Below, in pieces: positions 13,101 to 25,400 of a stretch of DNA of 64,000 nucleotides. This stretch comes from Panopea generosa (taxonomy: Eukaryota; Mollusca; Bivalvia; Adapedonta; Hiatellidae). The notes beneath the pieces are model-generated. The model saw only the letters and a list, made by a program, of their open reading frames with translations. It was not told the DNA's origin and did no database searches. Within the stretch, counting starts at the first letter, position 1; every line of letters begins with the position of its first letter. The stretch spans positions 49,478,412 to 49,542,411 of the forward strand of contig CM055909.1 in NCBI GenBank assembly GCA_029582155.1. Direction: 5' to 3'. Made by a program: the position numbers and the translations under genes.

Positions 13101-16100
13101 TATCTCATCAAATGTTACCATGCCCTTCCTCATGTCAACCCACCAAATACATATCCCACCAAACCTTACCATGCCCTTCCTCGCTCCAACCAAACAAATA
13201 CATAACCCACAAAACCTTACCATGCCCTTCCTCACTACAACCAAACAAGTACATATCTCATCAAATGTTACCATGCCCTTCCTCACGTCAACCCACCAAA
13301 TATATATCCCACCAAACCTTACCATGCCCTTCCTCACTCCAACCCAACAAATACATATCCCATCAAACCCTAACCTGCCTTTCCTTTTTTCTCCAATCCA
13401 ACAAATATATATCCCATCAAACCCTATCCTGCCCTTCCTCACTTAAACTCACCAAATATATATCCCATCAAGCCCTATCCTGCCCTTCCTAACTCCAATT
13501 TACTAAATATATATCCCATCAAACCCTATTCTGCCCTTCCTCAATCCAACTTACCAAATATATATCCCATCAAACCCCTTTCCTGCCCTTCCTTACTCCA
13601 ACCCACCAAATATATATCCCATCAAGCCCTTTCCTGCCTGTCCTCACTCCAACTCACCAAATACATATCCCATCAAACCCTAACCTGCCTTTCCTTTTCT
13701 CCAACCCAACAAATATATATCCCATCAAGCCCTATCCTGCCCTTCCTCACTTAAACTTACCAAATATATATCCCATCAAGCCATATCCTGCCCTTCCTAA
13801 CTTAAACTCACCAAATATATATCCCATCAAACCCTATTCTGCCCTTCCTCAATCCAACTTACCAAATATATATCCCATCAAACCCCTTTCCTGCCCTTCC
13901 TCACTCCAACCCACCAAATATATATCTCATCAAGCCCTATCCTGCCTGTCCTCACTCCAACTCACCAAATACATATCCCATCAAACCCTAACCTGCCTTT
14001 CCTCTTCTCCAACCGTACAAATATAATATCCGATCAAACCCTATTCTGCCCTTCCTCAAACCAACTTACCAAATATATATCCCATCAAACCCCTTTCCTG
14101 CCCTTCCTCACTCCAACCCACCAAATATATATCCCATCAAATCCTATCCTGCTCTTCCTCACTCTAACTCACCAAATATATATCCAATCAAACCCCTTTC
14201 TTTTCCTTCCTTACTCCAACTCACCAAAGATATATCCCATCAAACCCTATCTTGCCCTTCCTTACTCCAACCCACCAAATACATATCCCATCAAACCCTA
14301 ACCTGCCTTTCCTCTTCTCCAACCCAACAAATATAATATCCGATCAAACCCTATTCTGCCCTTCCTCAATCCAACTTACCAAATATATATCCCATCAAAC
14401 CCCTTTCCTGCCCTTCCTCACTCCAACCCACAAAATATATATCCCATCAAATCCTATCCTGCTCTTCCTCACTCCAACTCACCAAATATATATCCCATCA
14501 AACCCCTTTCTTGTCCTTCCTTACTCCAACTCACCAAATATATATCCCATCGAACCCTATCTTGCCCTTCCTTACTCCAACCCAACAAATAATATCCCAT
14601 CAAATCCCTTTCCTGTCCTTCCTTACTCCAACAAACCAAATACATATCCCATCAAACCCTATTCTGCACTTCCTCACTCCAACTTACCAAATACATATCC
14701 CATCAAACCCCTTTCCTGTCCTTCCTTACTCCAACCCACCAAATACATATCCCATCAACCCCTATTCTGCCCTTCCTCACACAAACCCAACAAATACATA
14801 TTCCATTAACTCCTATTCTGCCCTTCCACACTCCAACCCAACAAATATATATCCCATCAAACCCTATTCTGCCCTTCCTTACACCAACCCAACAAAAATA
14901 TATCCCATCAAACCCCTTTCATGTCCTTCCTTACTCCAACTCACCAAATACATATCCCATCAAACCGTATTCTGCCCTTCCTCACTCCAACCCAACAAAT
15001 ACATATCCCATCAAACCCTTTCCTGTCCTTCCTCACTCCAAGCCAGCAAATATATACCCCATCAAACCTTACCATGCCCTTCCTCACTCCAACCCAACAA
15101 ATACATATCCCATCAAACCTTACCATGCCCTTCCTTACTCCAACCCAACAAATACATATCCCACCAAACCCTACCCTGCCCTTCCTCACTCCAACCAAAT
15201 AAAAACATAGCCCACCAAACCTTACCATACCCTTCCTCACTCCAACAAAACAAATATATATCCCATCAAACCTTTCCCTGCCCTTCTTCACTCCAACTAA
15301 ACAAATATATATCCCATCAAACCTTTCCCTGCCCTTCCTCACTCCAACAAAACAAATTTATAGTCCACCAAACCCTACCATGCCCTTCCTCACTCCAACT
15401 CACCAAATACATATCCCATCAAATCTTACCCTGCCCTTCCTCACCCAAACCCAACAAATACATATCCCGTCAAACACTACGCTGCAATCTTCACTCCAAC
15501 TCACCAAATACATATCCCATCAAACCATACGGTGCCCTTCCTCACCCTAACCCAACAAATACATATCCCATCAAACCCTACCCTACCCTTCCTCATACCA
15601 ACCCAACAAATACATATCACACCAAACCTTACCATGCCCTTTCTTACCACATCCATGATATTTTATTGCACCCTGGTCCCAATATATATCCCATCAAACA
15701 CTACCCTAATAACCTATCACACCCAGAACCTATACAGGATGTTAAACTGTTATATACCAAAATGAACACCACCCAGCACTACCAAATCAAAGCCTACCAA
15801 AACAATGATGACATATACCTACGATGGTGATATTTTTGTAGTATACATGTAGTTGTTTTATCAATTCCAGCAAGTAGAGCTTGCAACCGAGGCAATATTT
15901 CTGAAAATATGGGACGAGGCTCACTACAAAGTATTCCAACAGAAATTTTCCGTAAAAAAGCTGACCTCATGTCATAGATTCAGGATCAGGAAAAGGTATC
16001 ATGTTTTATGAAAACATTTAATTACTGGGTTCTAATTATCAGGGGCCAGTTCCATTAATATTTGTTAGTTTATGCTGAGCCCGATTAGCTCAGTCGGCAA

Positions 16101-16370
16101 CACGTCTGACTAACAATCCAGGGGCTGTGAGTTTGAATCCCTGCCTGGCAACAGCCACCTTTATGATTGATATATGACATTGTGTCTTATTATCATTCGT
16201 CTCTCACTGCTGATTCAAGTGGGAAAGTAATCAGTTACTTGCGGAGATGGGGTGTGCTAGACCATGGTTTAACCATTCAGGATCCCAGAAAACAATGGTT
16301 GGTTAAATGATCGTTTGTTAGTCCTCGTTGGCATAAATATGATGCTGAATATTCAGTCAGTCAATCAATC

Positions 16371-16407
<37 letters not shown>

Positions 16408-19400
16408 GTCAATCGTAAATTTACTTCTTCTAACTTCTAAGTGTAAAATTACTAAAAAAGTTACTAAAAAAATAAGGAAATTCATTTAGTGTTTCGCTTA
16501 AATCATTTTAAGAACTTTTTGGGGTGGCATATAGTAATCTCAGTGTCTGTCCATCCATCTGTCCATCACTCGGTCTATCCTTCCGTCCAGTATTTCATTT
16601 TCCGGCCTGTAACTTTGTCATGCATAAATGGATTTTACTGATACTTGCTACAAATGATCGCCATGTCGCTAGTAAGACCAACACCCGTAACTCAAAGATC
16701 AAGGTCACTATTTGAGATTGTTTGACAACACTTCGAGTTTGTGTGAGATTTCTTGTCCGGCCTGTAACTTTGTCATGCATTGATGTATTTTATAAATACT
16801 TGCTACAAATGATCAACACAACATGATGACGTGTCACAAGTAAGACCCACACCTGTACCTCAAAGGTCAAATTTGAGTTTGTTAAATAACACTTTGAGTC
16901 TGATTTTGTGTCCGGCCTGTAACTTTGTCATACATAGATGGATTTTAATGATACTTGCTACAATTGATCAACATAACATGACGACATGTTGTGAGTAAGA
17001 CCCACACCCAGAACTCAAAGTTCAAGGTCACTATTTGAGTTTGTTTGACAACACTTCAAGTTTGTGTGAGATTTTGTGTCTGGCCTGTAACTTTGTCATG
17101 CATAGATGGATTTTAAAAATACTTGCTACAAATGATCAGCATAACATGACAAAGTGTCCTGAGTAAGACTCACACCTGTACCTCAAAGGTCAAGGTAACA
17201 ATTTGAGTTTGTTTAACAACACTTTGAGTTTGTGAGATTTTGTGTCCGGCCTGTAACTTTGTCATGCATAGATGGATTTTAAATAAACTTGCTACAATTG
17301 ATCAACATAACATTACAACGTGTCATGAGTAAGACCCACACTCGTACCTCAAAGGTCAAGGTCACAATTTGAGTTTGACAATATTTTGAGTCTGTGTGAG
17401 ATTTCGTGTCTGGCCTGCAACTTTGTCATGCATAGATGGGTTTTTATAAATACTTGTTATAAATGATCAACATAACATGACAACATGTTGCACTTAATAC
17501 TCTAACTCCCACTTGAAAGGTCAAGGTCACAATTTAACTTTGTTTGACAACATTTTCAGTCATTTTGACATTACTTGTCCGATCTGTTATCTATGGATAA
17601 ATTTTAAAAACACTTGGCTCAGTTGATCAACATGACATAATTGATTGTCACATGTAAGACCCAGAACCTTTCCTCAAAGGTCAAGGTCACACTTTCAATT
17701 TGTTTGATATTGTATGTCTGGTCTGTAACTTTGCCTTTAACTCGGCTCAATTTATCAAGATGACATGACGACGTGTCATAAGTAAGACCTAGACCCATAC
17801 CTCAAAGGTCAAGGTCACACTTTTAGTATGTATGACAACACTTTGAATCTGTTTGAGATTTCAAGTCCGTCCTTTAACTTTATCATACATGGAAGGATTT
17901 CAAAAACATTTGGCTCAATTTATTAACAATTGATCTGTAACTTTGTCTTACATTTAGGGATTTTAAAGTAGCTTGACACAAGTGATTAGCATGTCATGAT
18001 GATGTTTCAGCAGCATTTAACTGTTGAAATACCTAGACCATTACATCAGATGTCAAGGTCAAGTTTTCACAAAGGTCAAGGTCATGCTTTAATGTAAAAA
18101 AACATGAATTTGCATGTCTAGTCTGAAACCTCAGTCCATTACTCTTTATATTCATGGATACATCGTTACCTATTATAACATAACTATATTGTAATTTTCA
18201 ATGACCATTTGTGGGGTATGTGACACTTACCTGTGACATTTCTTGTTTTTTTATAAATTGGAAAAAAAATGCGCAAATGAAGCAAATATGTTTGTATGAA
18301 AGTCTAAAAAATTGACAAAAGTTAGTGAAACAGGCCCTAGGGTTGCCTGTATGATTAAAACTAGACAAAATTATCTACTGCAACAAGTATGTCTACTGCA
18401 ACCCTAGATGTCTGCAACCAGTATGTCTGCAACCAAAGATGTCTGCAAACAGTATGTCTGCAACCCTAGATGTCTGCAACCAGTATGTCTGCAACCCTAG
18501 ATGTCTGCAACCAGTATGTCTGCAACCAGTATGTCTGCAACCCTAGATGTCAGCAACCAGTATGTCTGCAACCAGTATGTCTGCAACCCTAGATGTCTGC
18601 AACCAGTATGTCTGCAACTAGTATGTCTGCAACCCTAGATATCTGCAACCAGTATGTCTACAACCAGTATGTCTGCAACCAGTATGTCTGCAACCCTAGA
18701 TGTCAGCAACCAGTATGTCTGCAACCCTAGATGTCTGCAACCAGTATGTCTGCAACCCTAGATATCTGCAATCAGTATGTCTGCAACCAGTATGTCTGCA
18801 ACCCTAGATGTCTGCAACCAGTTTGTCTGCAACCAGTATGTCTGCAACCCTAGATGTCTGCAATCAGTATGTCTGCAACCAGTATGTCTGCAACCAGTAT
18901 GTCTGCAACCCCTAGATATCTGCAACCAGTATGTCTGCAACCCTAGATGTCTGCAACCAGTATGTCTGCAACCCTAGATGTCTGCAACCAGTATGTCTGC
19001 AACCCTAGATGTCTGCAACCAGTATGTCTGCAACCCTAGATGTCTGCAATCTGTATGTCTGCAACCAGTATGTCTGCAACCCTAGATGTATGCAACCAGT
19101 ATATCTGCAACCCAAGATGTATGCAACGAGTATGTCTGCAACCTTATATATCTGCAACCAGTATGTCTGCAACCCTAGATGTCTGCAACCAGTATGTCAG
19201 CAACCAGTATGTCTGCAATCAGTATGTCTGCAACCAGTATGTCTGCAGCCCTAGATGTCTGCCACCTTATATGTCTGCAACCAGTTTGTCTGAAACCAGT
19301 ATGTCTGCAACCCAAGATGTATGCAACCAGTATGTCTGCAACCCTATATATCTGCAACCAGTATGTCTGCAACCCTAGATGTCTGCAACCAGTATGTCAA

Positions 19401-22400
19401 CAACCAGTATGTCAGCAACCAGTATGTCTGCAACCCTAGATGTCTGCAACCAGTATGTCTGCAACCCTAGATATCTGCAACCCTAGATGTTTGCAACCAG
19501 TATGTCTGCAACCCTAGATGTATACAACCAGTATGTCTGCAACCCTAGATGTATGCAACCAGTATGTCTGCAACCAGTATGTCTGCAACCCTAGATGTCT
19601 GCAACCAGTATGTCTGCAACCAGTATGTCTGCAACCCAAGATGTCTGCAACCAGTATGTCTGCAACCAGTATGTCTGCAACCCTTTATATCTGCAACCAG
19701 TATGTCAGCAACCAGTATGTTAGCAACCAGTATGTCTGCAACCAGTATGTCTGCAATCCTAGATGTATGCAACCAGTATGTCTGCAACCAGTATTTCTGC
19801 AACCCTAGATGTATGCAACCAGTATGTCTGCAACAAGTATGTCTGCAACTAGTATGTCTGCAACCAGTATGTCTGCAACCAGTATGTCTGCAACCCAAGA
19901 TGTCTGCAACCATCATGTCTGCAACCCAAGATGTCTGCCACCCTAGATATCTGCAACCAATATGTCTGCAACCCTTGATGTCTGCAAGGCTGCGTTTCAC
20001 AAAATAATTCGCCATATGTCAATTTGACAATTTCTCTGATGTTTCTTCAAATTTTGATCAATGTTAAATGATATCATATTTTACACAGTTTGAGCAAAAT
20101 TTGTGTTCATTTGGATAAATATTAAAAAATATTATGTTGGTTTATGTTTATGACATTTTTGTCATAATTTTTTTTCAAGAATTTCATACAAGCAAATTGT
20201 GAGAACGTTTCATTTTCATACTCTTTATAAGGCTTACAAAAGATCGTAAAATAAGAAAGTGTCATTCTTCCTTGAGGTTTTTGTTGTGTGCACTCTAGCA
20301 CCTCTCAGAAAAGTTGTTGAACTGTCCAAATCATAATTATTATTTATGTCAGAGTAATGACCCTCGAAACATTAAAAAGAATGCTTTATTTGACCATGTG
20401 TGCACTTTAGTACTTGCATTTTTTTTCATTTGATTCTTACACAATTGCTAAGTATCATATATATATTTCATAGCTGCTATAAAATACATGTACAATTTTT
20501 ATCTAACAAAGCATCTATTAACAATTTCATATTATGTTATTACTGTGTTTATCATATACCTTTGAAATACTGATAAACTGTTGTATGTATTGCCACTGCA
20601 TTTACAATGTCATTGATTTCCACCCACTACTCTACCCTGTTGTGACGCTGGAACTATTGATGATGTGGCGTATTAAATCATATGGCGTAATATATCTAAT
20701 TTGATGACTTAAAAGCCATCGTGGTAAATATATAATAATAATAATATAAATTAACATAAGAATACAATGTGTTTGGTATGCAAGAAAAATAATCTTATGT
20801 AACAGAATAACAGAATGTACAATAATCATAGACATTTTGTCATACGCCAAAATGTTGAAAGGATCAGCTACATATTCAATCATTGACAAATGCGCCCTTC
20901 TACAGCAATCTGTTCAGTCTGTTCATCAGTCAGTAAACATCACAGGACGTTTGTAAACCTTTTTCAATCCTGAACAGAAAAACTTACATGGCTTTTTTCG
21001 GTGTAGATAGAAAATTCTGTCCCTTGGGATATCTGTTTTTGCGGGAACTTGGCAGTCTTGTACCTGTCTTGTACCTGCCAGAAATGTTATCCCTCGGGAC
21101 AAAATTTTCTATTTGAACCTAAAACCTATGCAAGATTCTCGTACTCCTACTACTACATGAATGAAAACTATCCAGTATTAACAGAATTCACAAACATAAC
21201 CGCATACAAAAATGTTTCTGGATTGTTTGAAAATGTGGTTCTAATGCAAAAATATTTACAAATATACAGTGTTATATGTTTTATGATTATTAAGGCATCC
21301 ACCTCCATCTGGGATATGTCAGAGACCAGTGAAACCAAGCTTAGATGGATATTTCATACTAAAGAAATGGTTCGAAAAAAATATAAATCACTTGTACCCA
21401 TCAAGGCAAATGAAACAGAATTTGGCGATACAAACTGGCAAAACCTATATGCAGGTAAAGTATTGTTAGGTATTATACCTCATTTTCATATTTCTTTCTT
21501 TGTTCAGAGTAATATTATCATGTCAATATAGACTGGTCGGACCAAGTCCAGTATAAAATCATTGTTGGTATCATCCAGTGCAATATTCAAAATGATAACA
21601 AATAATATAATTATTATGTTTCAGTTGAAATGCAAGTTTAAATCCAGACTAGGCAGTAGGATCTAGAAAATTATATGGATTGAAACGATGTAAAACTGTG
21701 TGACTGCCCATCCATGGAACTCGATATTCATGTATTATATTATTTTGTTAAACATATCATGAAGATAAGGGTGTTGTCTAAATATTGGAATCATAACTCC
21801 TAAACCAACCAACAAATTTTTCTGATTTTGGTATCAAGTTAAAGGGCTTGGTTGTAATTTTTAGGGGTAAACTTCTCTTTTTTAAATTTAAAGAAATTCT
21901 GATATTTATATGCTTACAGTTATATTACTCATTTTTAGCCCACTTTTAAAGTAAAAAGTAAGAAAATCTTCTTTTAATAATAATATCATTTTATTTTTCA
22001 CCTGTGGATATTTAACTTGTTCATTTCTATAATGTGTTTTTAAAATGTATTTGTTAATGCGATAACTCATCATTTTTTGTTAAAATAATAAATATTTCAT
22101 AAAAATTTCAATATTTTTCGTTTTCAACTTGTATTTATTTGAAATCAGAATAAAAATATTAATAACTGATTATTAGAAGTGGTCAACATTTTTTCAGCTT
22201 TACTTCAGTACAAAAGTTATCAAATTCAGACACAAGTTTAAAGACTAATTAAATAAAGGCCAAAGATGCCACCCGAAATTTCAGTCATTTGTATTGAATT
22301 TATATTAGCCAGCATAAAGTCACCGCAGATACTTGTGATAGATGTGACTTCCATATATTGTAGGTCAGTAATTGGTTTGCTAATGCTCGCCGAAAAAGAC

Positions 22401-25400
22401 GAATATTACAGAATAAACAAAATGAGACAAGCGGACACCACTACAAATCAGTCCAAGTCCAGACACCTGTTATTAAACACGAGAATTATCATGGTGAGGC
22501 TTCCGAAAATGGTGAAGATATTATTGAAGAAAACGAAAATGCTGATCAGGAATGTCATTTGACTTTTAAAGCATTATTTGTAGCTAACAATTTGAAGGAT
22601 GTCAAAATATCTAGGTCCAAGGAATACTGTAACAATGTGATAGAACAGGCTAGTATTACAAGTGAACAAAATGGCGACCTTCCACAGACTGACAATGCTT
22701 CAAATGTAAGAGAAGATACCAAATCAGAGACAAATGAACAAAATGGCGAACTTTCACAGACTGACAATGCTTCAAATGTAAGAGAAGATACCAAACCAGA
22801 GACAAACGAACAAAATGGCAAACTTTCACAGACTGACAATGCTTCAAATGTAAGAGAAGATACCAGACTAGAGACAAATGAACAAAATGTTGACCTTCCA
22901 CCGACTGACAATGCTTCAAATGTAAGAGAAGATACCAGACCAGAGACAAATGAACAAAATGGCAACCTTCTACAGACTGACAATGCTTCAAATGTAAGAG
23001 AAGATACCAGACTAGAGACAAGTGAACAAAATGTTGACCTTCCACAGACTGACAATGCTACAAATGTAAGAGAAGATACCAGACCAGAGACAAGTGAACA
23101 AAATGTCGACCTTCTACAGACTGACAAGGCTTCAAATGTAAGAGAAGATACCAGACTGGAGACAAGTGAACAAAATGGCAACCTTCCACAGACTGACAAT
23201 GCTTCAAATGTAAGAGAAGATACCAAACCAGAGACAAATGAACAAAATGGCAACCTTCCACTGACTGACAATGCTTCAAATGTAAGAGAAGATGCAAGAC
23301 TAGAGACAAGTGAACAAAATGGCGACCTTCCACAGACTGACAATGCTTCAAATGTAAGAGAAGATACCAAACCAGAGATAAGTGAACAAAATGGCGACCT
23401 TCCACAGACTGACAATGCTTCAAATGTAAAAGAAGATGCAAGACTAGAGACAAGTGAACAAAATGTCGACCTTCAACAGACTAGTGATGCATCAAATGTA
23501 GGAGAAGATACCAGACTGGCGACAAGTGAACAAAATGGCAACCTTCCACAGATTGACATTGCATCAAATGTAAGAGAAGATACCAGACCAGAGAAAAGTG
23601 AACAAAATGACTATGTTGCAACTGATGTCACTTGTGAGTTAAAAAATCTGCCAGTGACTGTTACCACACCTGTTGAAAAACAAAAAAATGACTTCAAATC
23701 GAATCCTGGGATCCCTTTTAAACCACGCCATTCACTTATCAATTCTCAACAAGGGATTGCATTTGATTCTGTAAGAGAAAAGAAATTAAATGATTGTTTA
23801 TTTAACAAAACAAACAAGAAATATCAGGTTTGCAAATTTAAAAGGAATGAAAATATGGGAGATGTTCAAATAAAGAAAAAACAAAAACTGCTACCTACAG
23901 TTTTCTTTGACAGATCAGAAAATGCTAAGGAAATTGATGCCATTAATTTTCTTAAATCCAAGAGAGAAAAGTTTTCTACCAGACAAAGATTAAGCAGCAT
24001 AAAGTCTGCATGGAAACTTAGACAAAAATTAAAAGAGAAAAAGAGAAAAGAAAATGAGTTACAGTCTAAGTATATTGATATGTCCAACGTCGAAATTCAC
24101 GATGCTGGCAAAAGTTTACAAGCTCTCCAAAAATTGTGTGATGATGTGGAAAACACAACCACTTTACTTGTAGATTTCGACACAGAGGATGATGATAGCG
24201 ACACACTGAAGATTGTAAGTGATGAAGAGACTGATACATGTGACTCAGCAGATGATGAGTTGATTACTGCTGATGATGAAATCTTCAATAAACAAAATCT
24301 GATGCAGAATGAACTTGAAGATACTGGTAGCAGGTATTTCAACGCTTTGGTCGTCACTTCAAGGTCACATGGAGGCAGTAACAACAGACAATTGCAAGAT
24401 AGTGGAAGTAGATATTCTGATACAAGCAATCAACAATTAGGACCAGTTGGATTCCCTCTTAGCTATGAACCGGTCAGCCCAATGGGTGCAGCTAATGCAG
24501 ATCGCGTCACCCCAGTACAGCTGTATAAAAGGAGCTACCCAAAACATGTTGCAGGTAAATTTAACTTGATATGTTACTCAAAACAATAAGATCAGTCATT
24601 GCACTGGTGTTTTGTTAGCATCAAGAACAATTTTAAGTGGGGCGATATGGGTAGTGGAAGAAATGTTGGCCGCTTACGCTAGAGGTTGTGGGTTTGTTCC
24701 TCAGTCAAACTAGATGCCTCTCAAAAAAAATAACACACTCAGTACTGGTTCTATCCAGGAAACGGACTTGAGAGTGGCTCATATAAGTTTTGAGCTTTCT
24801 TTGCAACAAACTATTAGAAATAATCTATACTGAATGGAACAGCTAACACACCACCTGACATTTTATGTACCTGACACATATATGTATTTTCTCAAAACGT
24901 ATCAAAGCAATTTCTTTGAAATTTGAACTTGAATAAGAAAGAACATTTATGTATAATCAATACATACCACATTGTCTGTTAATGTTTTATATACGTATTT
25001 AATAACGCTACTCAGTATTTTGACGAAGATGTTAGAAATACAAAAGTGGTGGATTAGCGTTCAGTATAGTTTACATGGCATTTTTACCTTATTTTACAGT
25101 CCAATATTTGGCTATTTGAGTTACGTGGGTTAGGCCATTATGAATTAATTGCTAGACTATCATCTAAATTTTTCTTAAAAAAAAGGAGGGTGGGACGATT
25201 TTATTTTTTATTTTTATTGTTAAAATTTTTGATGTTTTTTTTTTAATAAAAAAAATAATTTAAAAAAAAATTATGAAAATAAAAAGAGCCGGGGCGGCAT
25301 GAAAATGAGGGGGCGGGTAGGGATGATAATCTAGCAATTAATTTATTATGGTCTTACTGGTATTTAATTTATTCCAGCAGATTATACTATGTATGAAATA

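Noticed and set aside
14511-15830. A 439-codon open frame on the plus strand
   Set aside because: It is the 51 bp satellite read through; neighbouring frames and the opposite strand are also open and the residues repeat every 17 positions.
16079-16152. A functional tRNA gene
   Set aside because: A and B boxes are visible, but the acceptor stem pairs poorly and the sequence continues into a SINE body with a (CAAT)n tail and has six relatives in the window.
18385-19985. CRISPR-like or telomere-like array
   Set aside because: Units are 15-16 bp with no unique spacers, and CCCTAG occurs only within the 16 bp word; this is a minisatellite in a eukaryotic intron.
21049-21531. A 160-codon open frame starting upstream of exon 3
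   Set aside because: It runs through an inverted-repeat element and out of the exon. The homeodomain is in another frame, set by the phase of exon 2.
22555-23453. Long minus-strand frames opposite homeobox exon 4
   Set aside because: They are shadows of the 72 bp coding repeat; the plus-strand frame connects to the homeodomain and to the neighbouring exons.
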